In this document: positions 46,436-54,936 of the stretch, piece by piece
Layout: each line of letters begins with the position of its first letter
How positions within the stretch are numbered: position 1 is the stretch's first letter
From: Calothrix sp. C42_A2020_038
Lineage (GTDB): Bacteria; Cyanobacteriota; Cyanobacteriia; Cyanobacteriales; Nostocaceae
DNA length: 64,000 nucleotides
Assembly (NCBI GenBank): GCA_015272395.1
Contig: JACYLQ010000007.1
Coordinates: 186,001 to 250,000, forward strand
Direction: 5' to 3'
Notes under the pieces: model-generated
The model's database searches: none
What the model saw: only the letters and a program-made list of their open reading frames with translations
Told to the model about the DNA's origin: nothing
Position numbers and translations under genes: made by a program

Positions 46436-47431
46436 ATGAAAATAGTATTTTTTGGTACGCCACAATTTGCGGTTCCAACTCTAGAAAAACTAATTATAGA
46501 CCCAAGTATAGAGGTGTTAGCAGTTGTTACCCAACCAGATAAACGCCGAGAGCGTGGAAACAAGTTAACGCCTTCCCAAGTCAAGGAATTTGCATTAACT
46601 CATAACCTTCCGATTTGGCAACCAACTAGAATCAAAAAAGATGAAGAAACTCTTGCAAAATTAAGGCACTCAGGCGCCGATGCATTCGTAGTTGTTGCTT
46701 ACGGACAAATCCTCTCACAAGAGATTCTTGATATACCTAAATTAGGTTGTATCAACGTGCATGGCTCAATACTGCCATATTATCGAGGCGCCGCCCCAAT
46801 TCAATGGTGCCTATATAATGGTGAGACCGAAACAGGCATCACAACAATGTTAATGGATGCCGGAATGGATACGGGAGCAATGTTGCTCAAAGCTACAACA
46901 CCAATAGATTTACTCGATAATGCTTATACTTTAGCTGAACGACTAGCAACAATTGGTGCAAGTTTACTAATTGAAACCCTTTGCAAGCTTGAAAACAGAG
47001 ACATCGAAGCAATTCCTCAAGATAATGAGAAGGCAACTTATGCACCATTAATCAAAAAAGAAGACTATAAACTAGATTGGGCAAAAAGTTCGCTTGCGTT
47101 GCACAATCAAATTCGAGGATTTTACCCTAACTGCGTCACTAACTTTCGTGACCAACCACTGAAAGTGACTGGCACTATTCCTTTGAGTACAAACAATTTA
47201 GTTAGCCTGCCGCAAGAATATAACTCCTTATTGCAAAACTTACCAGATTTATCAACATCCTCAGCTAAACCTGGAGAAGTGGTAAGCATTATTAAAGGGA
47301 CAGGAGCATTAATACAAACAGGAGACGGTATCTTACTGCTAAAAGAAGTTCAACCGTCTGGTAAACGTCCCCAGTCAGGATGGGATTTTGTTAACGGAAT
47401 GCGTTTAACTTTGGGAGAAGTGATGAGTTAG
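46436..47431 (+). CDS. fmt: methionyl-tRNA formyltransferase
   Basis: This 331-residue enzyme formylates Met-tRNA(fMet) with 10-formyl-tetrahydrofolate. It begins [15 protein letters not shown]. The catalytic region is [20 protein letters not shown] (Asn and His of the active site), with the third residue in [13 protein letters not shown]. The C-terminal OB-like domain shows [19 protein letters not shown]. All hallmarks are intact, and the length is normal. No def gene adjoins it. Confidence 0.97.
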   Translation: MKIVFFGTPQFAVPTLEKLIIDPSIEVLAVVTQPDKRRERGNKLTPSQVKEFALTHNLPIWQPTRIKKDEETLAKLRHSGADAFVVVAYGQILSQEILDIPKLGCINVHGSILPYYRGAAPIQWCLYNGETETGITTMLMDAGMDTGAMLLKATTPIDLLDNAYTLAERLATIGASLLIETLCKLENRDIEAIPQDNEKATYAPLIKKEDYKLDWAKSSLALHNQIRGFYPNCVTNFRDQPLKVTGTIPLSTNNLVSLPQEYNSLLQNLPDLSTSSAKPGEVVSIIKGTGALIQTGDGILLLKEVQPSGKRPQSGWDFVNGMRLTLGEVMS

Positions 47432-47544
47432 GAGAGCGGAGTACAGACGCAATTAATTGTGTCTGTACAAAGTTAGTTCTTAGGAGAATGTACGTGTCCT
47501 GTTAAAATGTTGAGTGTAAAGAAGTATAACTCACAACTCATAAC

Positions 47545-47904
47545 TCATAACTCCGCACTTTCATAGTAGCGGCAAGACTCACATGGACCTTCTGGGTTAA
47601 CCGCACAGCGCATAATTTCAGAATTAGCATTGTAACGGCAAGTCGCATCGCCGATAACCCAGCGTCCATCTACCAAACTTTTTTCTAAAGGACGCTGTGC
47701 AGATTGAACGTAGAGAGCAATCTTATGCAAGCGATAGCGTCCTGATCTGAGTTGATATCTATGACTACGTTCTAAAACTGCGTAAGTTTTTCCTTCTAAA
47801 TCTAGATAATTTCCAGGTTGCGGCATCCAGTCAAGTTGGATACTACCGAGAGTTTGGCGTGGATGCGTCAAAATCACCTCGGTTGGCAATGAATCTAGCT
47901 CCAT
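47545..47904 (-). CDS. DUF6464-like conserved cyanobacterial protein
   Basis: The 119-residue soluble protein has a beta-rich N-terminal part (PGNYLDLEGKTYAVLERSHR, YQLRSGRYRLHKIALYVQ) and a C-terminal cysteine cluster (GDATCRYNAN, IMRCAVNPEGPCESCRYYE). The four cysteines could bind a metal. It matches, from memory, the cyanobacterial DUF6464 family. It lies convergent with fmt. The function is unknown. Confidence 0.7.
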   Translation of the reverse strand: MELDSLPTEVILTHPRQTLGSIQLDWMPQPGNYLDLEGKTYAVLERSHRYQLRSGRYRLHKIALYVQSAQRPLEKSLVDGRWVIGDATCRYNANSEIMRCAVNPEGPCESCRYYESAEL

Positions 47905-48083
47905 AAGATAAATGTAAAGTAAAAATGGCTGGTATTCTTTATATAGGATACTAACGCACTTATTGCACTAGTTTGATTACGCGCCAATACTTCACCAGTA
48001 TCTCAAGCAACAATCGCACTTTCTGTGTTTATACACTACTAGAGAGTAGAAAACTTACAAATTCTACCCCCTAGCCCTAACCT

Positions 48084-48515
48084 CTAAACTTTGCGACATT
48101 GCAACCGATAATGGCTTCCGCGCCAGGTAGTCCAACCATTGGCTGTTTGATTACGGGAGTTATATCTCAAAAACCAATTATCTTGTTCTCTTCCTTGGTA
48201 GCGAATTCCAAAATCTGAACCACGAACGTAACGCTGTGCTAAAGGTACCCATGCACCACCGTTATCGCTAAATCTACCAACAACTTTTACGCCTGAAGTT
48301 GTAGAACAAATATCACCATTGCATTGTGTCTGAGAATCATCGACAACAAGCCACTGCATTTTTGCTGGTCTACCGTCGATAATACAGTCCCAGTTTCCGA
48401 AAAACCACTGTGTTACAACTAGTCCAGCTTGAGCATTTCCAGCAGGTGCAAAAAAACTTAAGGGAATAATGGCTAAACCTGTAAATATAGCTTTAATTTT
48501 CATTGTTTTTACCAT
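48084..48515 (-). CDS. secreted DUF6006-like protein
   Basis: The 143-residue protein has a signal peptide ending near AQA (about residue 30). The mature part is WFFGNWDCIIDGRPAKMQWL, QTQCNGDICSTTSG, GRFSDNGGAWVPLAQRYVRG and DNWFLRYNSRNQTANGWTTW with paired cysteines. This pattern of Trp/Cys/Gly resembles DUF6006 from memory; such proteins are exported by cyanobacteria and uncharacterised. An alternative ATG is 12 bases inside. Confidence 0.65.
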   Translation of the reverse strand: MVKTMKIKAIFTGLAIIPLSFFAPAGNAQAGLVVTQWFFGNWDCIIDGRPAKMQWLVVDDSQTQCNGDICSTTSGVKVVGRFSDNGGAWVPLAQRYVRGSDFGIRYQGREQDNWFLRYNSRNQTANGWTTWRGSHYRLQCRKV

Positions 48516-48715
48516 AAGTATTTTCTCTTCTACTTTCTGTATGTAGGAGGTGCAAATTTTATGCAGCAGTATAGTGATTTCTAACCTCCTCTGTGTTTCT
48601 GTAAGAATATAAGTATTTTTGTTAACTACAGAGATACAGAGTACACAATGAGGACAAATGAGTAGATTATAAAAGTTGCGGAGTAAACACTACACTCAAA
48701 CAATAAAGTCATATT

Positions 48716-49870
48716 ATGGAAAATTTTGTTTTCTACAACCCTGTCAAAATTCTGTTTGGTAAAGGTCAAATTGCTAATATTGCTGCTGAAATTCCTAAAG
48801 ATGCAAAAGTAATGATGACCTATGGTGGTGGTAGTATCAAGAAAAATGGCGTTTATGACCAAGTAAAATCAGCACTTACTGGGCATAATGTCATTGAGTT
48901 TGGTGGCATTGAACCAAACCCTCACTATGAAACACTGATGAAAGCAGTGGAAATCGTTCGCAAAGAAAATATAAATTTTCTACTTGCTGTTGGTGGTGGT
49001 TCGGTTGCTGATGGCACGAAGTTTATCGCTGCCGCAGCTAATTTTGATGGAGAACCTTGGGATATTTTATCTTCATCTGCGCCAATATCATCTGCATTAC
49101 CCATTGGCGTAGTGCTGACTTTAGCTGCAACAGGTTCAGAGATGAACGTCAATGCAGTTGTTACCAAAGCAGCAACTAGAGAAAAACGTTATTTTGCCTC
49201 ACCATTGGTTTATCCTCGTTTCTCGGTTCTCGACCCAGAAACAACTTTTTCTTTACCGCAACGTCAGGTTAGCAACGGTATCGTCGATGCATTTACTCAT
49301 ACGATGGAACAATATTTAACTTATCCAGTAAATGCACCACTCCAAGACCGAATGGCTGAAGCTATATTGAAAACATTGATTGAAGAAGGACCAAAAACTT
49401 TAGCTAACCCCCAAGATTACGACGCGCGTGCTAATTTCATGTGGTGTGCCACAATGGCACTCAATGGTATCATTGCGGTCGGTGTTCCCCAAGACTGGGC
49501 AACCCATATGATTGGACATGAGTTAACTGCTCTGCATGGTTTAGACCACGGTCAAACACTAGCTGTTGTCTTACCCAGTACATTAACAGTAAAACGCGAT
49601 CAAAAATCACAAAAACTTCTGCAGTACGCTGAACGTGTTTGGGGAATTACTACGGGTAGTGAAGAAGAAAGAATTAACGCTGCTATTAATAAAACGCGGG
49701 AATTCTTTGAGTCAGTCGGTGTACGTACTAAACTTTCTGATTATGGCGTAACTTTAGATACTATTCCTCAAGTTATAAAACGTCTGGAAAGCTATGGTTA
49801 CACTGCATTAGGTGAACACAAAGATGTAAATTTACAAACCGTTGAAAAAATCTTACAACTTTGCGCCTAG
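48716..49870 (+). CDS. iron-containing alcohol/aldehyde dehydrogenase (YqhD/BdhA type)
   Basis: This 384-residue NADPH-dependent enzyme is expected to reduce aldehydes. It starts ENFVFYNPVKILFGKGQI. The cofactor region is GGGSIKKNGVYDQV and AVGGGSVADGTKFIA. Metal-ligand regions are DAFTHTMEQYL (Asp, His), HMIGHELTALHGLDHG (two histidines). It matches the YqhD/butanol-dehydrogenase branch, which detoxifies short-chain aldehydes and lipid-peroxidation products. It is followed by a palindrome, then a TetR/GST pair with a possibly related stress role. Confidence 0.93.
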   Translation: MENFVFYNPVKILFGKGQIANIAAEIPKDAKVMMTYGGGSIKKNGVYDQVKSALTGHNVIEFGGIEPNPHYETLMKAVEIVRKENINFLLAVGGGSVADGTKFIAAAANFDGEPWDILSSSAPISSALPIGVVLTLAATGSEMNVNAVVTKAATREKRYFASPLVYPRFSVLDPETTFSLPQRQVSNGIVDAFTHTMEQYLTYPVNAPLQDRMAEAILKTLIEEGPKTLANPQDYDARANFMWCATMALNGIIAVGVPQDWATHMIGHELTALHGLDHGQTLAVVLPSTLTVKRDQKSQKLLQYAERVWGITTGSEEERINAAINKTREFFESVGVRTKLSDYGVTLDTIPQVIKRLESYGYTALGEHKDVNLQTVEKILQLCA

Positions 49871-49882
49871 CTCATTATATTT

Positions 49883-49899
49883 GGTGGGCAGTACCCACC
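49883..49899 (+). terminator. GGTGGG/CCCACC hairpin after the YqhD-like gene
   Basis: A 6-base stem with a 5-base loop is followed by CTAGATTTTTTTAG. It is a plausible terminator. The GGTGGGCA...CCCACC form is also a frequent small repeat in filamentous cyanobacteria. Confidence 0.55.
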
Positions 49900-49937
49900 C
49901 TAGATTTTTTTAGTAATAGTTGGCATTTAAGTAAGCC

Positions 49938-50027
49938 TTGAAAATTCTAATTATAGGTGGCACAAACTTTATCGAACCTCCCGTCATTCGACATCTGATT
50001 AAAATCGGACACGAGGTCACTATATAA
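49938..50027 (+). pseudogene. N-terminal relic of an NAD-dependent epimerase/dehydratase
   Basis: The reading KILIIGGTNFIEPPVIRHLI then KIGHEVTI ends in a stop. It matches the first strand, glycine loop and first helix of extended SDR epimerases (usual IIGGTxFIGxxxxRxLxxxGHEVT), with Glu-Pro replacing the second glycine. Nothing of the rest of the gene is recognisable. This lies in the 326-base gap between the YqhD-like gene and the TetR gene. Confidence 0.6.
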
Positions 50028-50132
50028 ATAATAATGTTTGGCTGCCATAGCTCTTATAAAGCAGTTTATGGTGCCTTTGCTTGGACACACCTGTTAGTCT
50101 CTTGACCATTTGATTCTTTGTGTGCTAATCTC

Positions 50133-50146
50133 AGACCAATCAGTCT
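50133..50146. promoter_or_regulatory. operator-like site upstream of tetR (AGACCAATCAGTCT)
   Basis: This imperfect palindrome (AGAC...GTCT) lies 50 bases before the TetR-gene ATG. An identical 14-base sequence lies before the GST gene at 50841-50854. Two exact copies flanking a TetR gene strongly suggest its own binding site, for autoregulation. Confidence 0.7.
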
Positions 50147-50196
50147 TAATTACTCAGCACTCCCACAAACGCGGTATATCACGTCTCTATATTTAA

Positions 50197-50799
50197 ATGT
50201 CAAAAGGTGATGACACCAAAGCGATGATTATCGAAAAAGCAGCATCTTTGTTTAACCAGCAAGGATATGCGGGTTCTTCGATGTCAGACATTATGCAGGT
50301 AACTGGGTTGCAGAAAGGGGGAATTTATAACCACTTCCGAAGTAAAGACGATTTAGCTCTGCAAGCGTTCGATTATGCGATTTTGCAAATTCAAAAGCGC
50401 TATCGTGAAGCGTGGGTAAGTAAGCAACATGCAGTAGAACGTTTGCAAGCTATTGTTGATGTGTTCCGTATTTATATAGATAATCCACAGCATCCCATTA
50501 TCAAAGGTGGGTGTCCATTACTAAATACTGCGATTGAAAGTGATGACGCGCACCCAGCTTTAAAAGCACGCGCGCAACAAGCAATGCACTCATGGTGCCT
50601 GCTTTTTCGCCGTATTATCGAAAAAGGCATCAAAAAAGGAGAAGTTAATCCAAATATTGATGGTGATGAAGTCGCATCAATAATTATTTCAACTCTTGAA
50701 GGTTCTGTAATGATGAGCAAACTGAACGGTGATTCCATACACATTGAACGCGCGATTAAGCATTTGACTGATTATATTGATAATAATCTGCGTATGTGA
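50197..50799 (+). CDS. TetR/AcrR-family regulator (TetR_C_33/NemR-like)
   Basis: This is a 200-residue repressor. The N-terminal helix-turn-helix (about 6-52) shows IIEKAASLFNQQGYAGSSMS, DIMQVTGLQKGGIYNHFRSK. The ligand domain has HPIIKGGCPLLNTAIESDD, whose cysteine sits in the GCxLxN-type segment of the NemR/AcuR-like subgroup; in NemR a nearby cysteine senses electrophiles or bleach. Identical candidate operators precede this gene and the GST gene 98 bases downstream, so it likely represses both. Sensor chemistry is inference. Confidence 0.88.
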   Translation: MSKGDDTKAMIIEKAASLFNQQGYAGSSMSDIMQVTGLQKGGIYNHFRSKDDLALQAFDYAILQIQKRYREAWVSKQHAVERLQAIVDVFRIYIDNPQHPIIKGGCPLLNTAIESDDAHPALKARAQQAMHSWCLLFRRIIEKGIKKGEVNPNIDGDEVASIIISTLEGSVMMSKLNGDSIHIERAIKHLTDYIDNNLRM

Positions 50800-50840
50800 T
50801 TTTTTATACATCTATTCCAAATCGTTATTTATGAAAAAAA

Positions 50841-50854
50841 AGACCAATCAGTCT
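50841..50854. promoter_or_regulatory. operator-like site upstream of the GST gene
   Basis: An exact copy of the 14-base sequence at 50133-50146 lies 43 bases before the GST start and 41 bases after the TetR stop. It gives the GST gene its own regulated promoter. Confidence 0.7.
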
Positions 50855-50897
50855 TTTTCACAGCTTTTATAAATTAGCTACAAAAATCCAAAATCCT

Positions 50898-51635
50898 ATG
50901 CGCCTAATTACAATTCCAATCAGTCATTACTGCGAAAAAGTCAGATGGGCATTAGACCTTTTGAAAATATCATATATTGAAGAATGTCATTCTCCTCCAT
51001 TTCATCTATTGGTGACACCTCGGTTAGGTGGTAGAACAACACCGATACTTGTTACTAAAGATGGTATATTTTTAGACTCCACTGATTGTTTAAAATATCT
51101 TGATTCGATTGCTTCAGAAGATAGTAAATTATATCCTCAGCAATTAGAATTGAGGCAGAAAGCAGAGGAACTGGGAAAATTATTTGATGAGCAGTTAGGT
51201 GTTTTAACAAGAGTTTGGGGTTATTCTCATGTTATAAATGACCCCGAACTTGTGAAACAAGCATGGTGTCGAAATGTACCTTGGATAGAACGCATGTTAT
51301 TTCCAGTAATTTTCCCAAAAACTCGTGAAATAATCTGCAAACAATTTAACATTACTTCCGAATTAGCTGTAGAAACACGTGAAAAAATTCAACAGATATT
51401 TGAGCAAGTGAGTAATATTTTAGCAGACGGGCGTACTTACTTAGTTGGAGATAAACTTTCCGCAGTAGATATTACATTTGCGGCACTTGCTGCACCTACT
51501 ATTGCACCACCCGAACATCCAGCGACACGAGGAAGCTTGGATAATTTCCCTGTAAACATGGCAAAACAGATAAATCAATTTCGGGAAACACCAGCAGGAC
51601 AATTTGTATTACGTCTGTACCGCGAAAGAAAGTAA
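50898..51635 (+). CDS. glutathione S-transferase family protein
   Basis: The 245-residue protein has an N-terminal thioredoxin-like domain (LITIPISHYCEKVRWALDLL, with Ser-x-Tyr-Cys near residue 8-11; GGRTTPILV cis-Pro region; LDSTDCLKYLDS) and a helical C-terminal domain (YLVGDKLSAVDITFAALAA, the conserved N-capping box region). Class is unclear, with a Ser or Cys as likely active residue. It is the probable target of the upstream TetR repressor and may detoxify electrophiles. Confidence 0.88.
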   Translation: MRLITIPISHYCEKVRWALDLLKISYIEECHSPPFHLLVTPRLGGRTTPILVTKDGIFLDSTDCLKYLDSIASEDSKLYPQQLELRQKAEELGKLFDEQLGVLTRVWGYSHVINDPELVKQAWCRNVPWIERMLFPVIFPKTREIICKQFNITSELAVETREKIQQIFEQVSNILADGRTYLVGDKLSAVDITFAALAAPTIAPPEHPATRGSLDNFPVNMAKQINQFRETPAGQFVLRLYRERK

Positions 51636-51956
51636 AGTGCGATCAGGCTATGAAAAAAACTTCAACGTAGTTATAAGACCTGTAGCCTAATCGTACCAAC
51701 TCTGTCAAAATCCAGCTTTGATTGAGCTAGGGGTTTTCAGCATTTTCCTTATAAAAGAGCTGGGGGTTAATTTTACTGTTACCAGAGAATAAAACAAATT
51801 ACATAACCGAAGATGCTGTAAAACATGCTTTTAGGGTGAAGAGTTGATGATTTGATATATCCGATAATAATATGGTTAAAAATATCAAATATTTAGTTAC
51901 TCGTATAAAATATATACAAGCAATTAAGTTTATTTAAGTATCTTTACTGGAGGATT
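51636..51956. other. 321-bp intergenic region
   Basis: The gap between the GST gene and the Cys-rich small gene is AT-rich. No palindrome, RNA or gene was recognised. Confidence 0.45.
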
Positions 51957-52166
51957 ATGTTTTTCAACGATTTGTTAGTATGTTTACAAATGACCACCGA
52001 TAAGTGTACTGGTCGCAAAGCAGTAAGTTGCTACGTTAACCCACCTTGTGGCTGCCGAAACCCTGGTAAAGAAATAGAATGTGAAAATTGCGAATATCTC
52101 GAAGCTTGCTTGTCGCGCGCTCAAGCCCGTCCGAAAGTTGTATGTGAAAGGATTGACGCAAAGTAA
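51957..52166 (+). CDS. small cysteine-rich protein, unknown
   Basis: The 69-residue protein has nine cysteines. The core TGRKAVSCYVNPPCGCRNPG then ECENCEYLEACLSR contains CxC and CxxC pairs suited to zinc or iron binding. GGAGG lies 3 bases before the ATG, which is close; an internal ATG at 51990 would drop the first 11 residues and leave the core whole. No family is recognised. It lies 60 bases before the PotC-like gene, on the same strand. Confidence 0.6.
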   Translation: MFFNDLLVCLQMTTDKCTGRKAVSCYVNPPCGCRNPGKEIECENCEYLEACLSRAQARPKVVCERIDAK

Positions 52167-52225
52167 TATTTATGATATGAACGAAATTAAATAGACTTAA
52201 AAATAAGTAATCTCAATTTAAAGAC

Positions 52226-53041
52226 GTGAGTATACCATTAACCTCTAAGAAGCCGCATGTCGTATCATGGCAGGCGGTTTTTGCATTGCTAATGTTTGTT
52301 TTTATGTATTTGCCGATTATGGTGCTTGGCTTCTATAGCTTCAATCAATCGTCTTACAGCGCCTCTTGGCAGGGATTCACTTTTACTTGGTACCAAAAAT
52401 TATTTAGTGATGAACGTATTTTATCAGCATTGAAGAATAGTTTGATTGTTGCTTTTAGTGCAACAGGTATATCGGCAGTGCTGGGAACATTGATGGCGGT
52501 TGGTTTAGCGCGGTATAAATTTCCTGGTAAAAGCTTGTACCAAGGTACTGCTTACTTACCACTGATTATCCCAGATATTGCGATTGCAGTAGCGACACTC
52601 GTATTTTTAGCAGCTTTTGCTGTTCCGCTGAGTATCATAACAATCGTAGCGGCGCATATAGTTTTTTGCCTTGCCTATGTGGGTTTGGTTGTTAGAACGC
52701 GACTGACTAATCTCAATCCACACTTAGAAGAAGCAGCACTTGATTTAGGCGCCACTCCAGTGCAAGCATTTACCAAAGTTTTACTACCGCAGTTAACACC
52801 TGCGATCATCGCTGGTTGCTTGTTATCTTTTATACTTAGCTTGGATGATTTTTTAATTGCTTCTTTTACTGCTGGTAGTGGCGCCAGCACGCTACCGATG
52901 GAAATATTCAGCCGTATTCGCACGGGTGTGAAACCAGATATTAATGCTTTGAGTGTAATCTTGATTACTGTATCTGCAATGATTGCTGGAATCGCTGAGT
53001 TTGTAAGAATTTCTGGGGAGTTAAAAAAGCCTATAGATTAA
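52226..53041 (+). CDS. potC: ABC transporter permease, PotC (spermidine/putrescine) type
   Basis: This 271-residue inner-membrane permease has six hydrophobic helices. It shows YLPIMVLGFYSFNQSSYS near the start and the cytoplasmic EAA loop LEEAALDLGATPVQAFTKVL (about 172-191) that docks with the ATPase. The start is GTG. PotA, PotB and PotD partners are normally adjacent, but none is in the window, so this is an orphan permease that must use partners from elsewhere or be a leftover. Polyamine specificity is by family resemblance. Confidence 0.88.
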   Translation: MSIPLTSKKPHVVSWQAVFALLMFVFMYLPIMVLGFYSFNQSSYSASWQGFTFTWYQKLFSDERILSALKNSLIVAFSATGISAVLGTLMAVGLARYKFPGKSLYQGTAYLPLIIPDIAIAVATLVFLAAFAVPLSIITIVAAHIVFCLAYVGLVVRTRLTNLNPHLEEAALDLGATPVQAFTKVLLPQLTPAIIAGCLLSFILSLDDFLIASFTAGSGASTLPMEIFSRIRTGVKPDINALSVILITVSAMIAGIAEFVRISGELKKPID

Positions 53042-53134
53042 TTAATATTATTAACATAGTGAATATTGCAACACAATTAATACTAATAGACTAGTAAAAT
53101 CATACCTTCTGCTGATATTCTATAAGTTATTAGT

Positions 53135-53908
53135 ATGGTTTTGCATAAATGTTCACAATTTAAGTTTTTTATGCCACAAAGTGATAGAAGTGCATTTATC
53201 TCTTTCCGGGTGTTGACTTTCGGACTTTTGATATTGACCGTAATCCCTTTACTATCAAAGCCAAGTATGGCAGGGAGAGTAACTTTCAAGCCACCTGGAG
53301 ATCCAGCACCTAGGAGTTCTTCAGGAGGAGCATCGCGCAGTCCTGTTGAGGTTGTGGCTTGCAGTTCTGCACGTAGAAATATTGATAAGCCTGTAACACC
53401 TGTCTTGCCTGCGACTAGTATTGGCTTTACTTTAACAGAGTATCCAACAGTTTTTATTTATCTTCCAGAAACTAATGCTCAAAAAGCGTTGTTTAGTATT
53501 CAAGATGAAGATAGTAATAGTGTTTACCAAACTAATATCACTTTGCCTACTTCTTCAGGTGTAATGCAAGTTAAGCTACCTGAAGAGGCGCCACCTTTAA
53601 AAGCTGGTAAAAACTATAAATGGTCTTTAGTAATAATTTGTACCGCAGATTTAGAACCGGACAGCCCATTTGTAAGTGGATGGATTCGTCGGGTTGAACG
53701 TAGCGATATGATGAAAAATCACAACAATCAAATAACGCTTTCGTATATTTCTAAACTAGCTGAAAATGGTATTTGGTACGATACGCTTGCAACACTAGCG
53801 CAATTGCGGCGTTTGCAACCGAATAACCAAGCTTTAGCTTCATCTTGGCAAAATCTACTTAATTCCGTTGGTTTGGATAAGATTGTCAATGAACCCCTTA
53901 TTAACTAA
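53135..53908 (+). CDS. DUF928 secreted protein
   Basis: The 257-residue protein has an N-terminal hydrophobic signal region (about 22-42, VLTFGLLILTVIPLLSKPS). It continues with GRVTFKPPGDPAPRSSSGGA, FTLTEYPTVFIYLPETNAQK, LKAGKNYKWSLVIICTADL and SGWIRRVE, the order typical of DUF928. These cyanobacterial proteins are usually coded next to CHASE2 and CHAT proteins, as here, and are thought to act in the periplasm. It lies 36 bases before the CHASE2 gene. An internal ATG at 53171 is an alternative start. Confidence 0.88.
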   Translation: MVLHKCSQFKFFMPQSDRSAFISFRVLTFGLLILTVIPLLSKPSMAGRVTFKPPGDPAPRSSSGGASRSPVEVVACSSARRNIDKPVTPVLPATSIGFTLTEYPTVFIYLPETNAQKALFSIQDEDSNSVYQTNITLPTSSGVMQVKLPEEAPPLKAGKNYKWSLVIICTADLEPDSPFVSGWIRRVERSDMMKNHNNQITLSYISKLAENGIWYDTLATLAQLRRLQPNNQALASSWQNLLNSVGLDKIVNEPLIN

Positions 53909-53943
53909 ATTACTTTTCAATTTTCAATTTCCCCAACTTCCGA

Positions 53944-54936
53944 ATGTGGTTTAAATTAAAAAAGCGACTTTGGCAATGGCGTGTTGTTTTAATCACATCA
54001 CCTAGTGTTGCAATCTGTGTGATTGTAGCAAGTCTGTTGGGATGGTTTCAACTGCTAGAATGGGCAGCGCTAGAGCAATTTTTTGGATTGCGCCCACAAA
54101 AGTTACCAGACAAGCGTATACTAGTTGTCACATTTGATGAAAAAGATATTATAAATTACGGCAAAGCATTGATTCCAGATGGGGTAGTAGCTCAAACAAT
54201 TAAAAAAATTCGTGAACAGCAGCCTGCGGCTATTGGTGTAGATATCTACCGTGACTTACCTGTTAAACCGGGGCATGAAGAATTAGTCCAGGTAATGAGA
54301 GATACACCCAACTTGATAGGAGTTAAAAAAATTATTGCAGAAAAAGTAGCTCCTCCTCCAGTTTTAAAAAAGCTAGATCGTGTTGCAATTGCCGATTTAA
54401 TAAATGATGCTGATGGTAAAGTTCGGCGTGCTTTGTTAAATATCGAGGATGAAAATAAAAATAGTTATGAAAGTTTAGCTGTAAGATTAAGTTTAATATA
54501 CTTAGAACAAAAAGGTATAAATTTAAAACTAATCCAGTCTGAAAATAGACTGCGTTTGGGTAAAGCAGTCTTCCAACCACTTCGTCAAAATCAAGAGTTT
54601 AATTATCGCGGCGCCGATTTAGGGGGATACCAAATTCTTCATGATTTTCGCGGATATCAAGATGATTTTGAAACTGTAAAGCTACGGGATGTGTTGAACG
54701 ACTCAGTACCAAAAGAGAAAATACGCTCGCGCATCGTTTTGATTGGTTCAATTGCACCTAGTAGCAATGATTTTCATAGCGTTGGTTTTAAACGCGCGAG
54801 TGATGGAAACCAACGGATGCCGGGAGTAATTATTCATGCTAATCTTACAAGTCAGATTATAAGTGCGGCACTTGACGGTACACCTTTACTACGCGGATTA
54901 TTTTTACCAGGCACATGGTTATGGATTTTCTTTTAG
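53944..54936 (+). CDS. CHASE2 sensor domain, N-terminal part of a split hybrid kinase
   Basis: The 330 residues have a membrane helix (about 16-37), then a periplasmic CHASE2 domain: LEQFFGLRPQKLPDKRILVV, IGVDIYRDLP, NYRGADLGGYQ, IVLIGSIAPSSNDFHSVGF and MPGVIIHANLTSQIISAALD. It ends in GTWLWIFF then an amber TAG at 54934-54936, just where the next membrane helices should begin. The downstream sequence stays open in the same frame into a histidine kinase, so one ancestral CHASE2-kinase gene has been cut by a nonsense codon (possibly TGG to TAG). Confidence 0.85.
   Translation: MWFKLKKRLWQWRVVLITSPSVAICVIVASLLGWFQLLEWAALEQFFGLRPQKLPDKRILVVTFDEKDIINYGKALIPDGVVAQTIKKIREQQPAAIGVDIYRDLPVKPGHEELVQVMRDTPNLIGVKKIIAEKVAPPPVLKKLDRVAIADLINDADGKVRRALLNIEDENKNSYESLAVRLSLIYLEQKGINLKLIQSENRLRLGKAVFQPLRQNQEFNYRGADLGGYQILHDFRGYQDDFETVKLRDVLNDSVPKEKIRSRIVLIGSIAPSSNDFHSVGFKRASDGNQRMPGVIIHANLTSQIISAALDGTPLLRGLFLPGTWLWIFF

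Noticed and set aside
46793-52747. A 6-kb stretch without GGCGCC as evidence of horizontal transfer
   Set aside because: With about one site per 1.3 kb, one such gap among fifty is not surprising, and the genes there look typically cyanobacterial.
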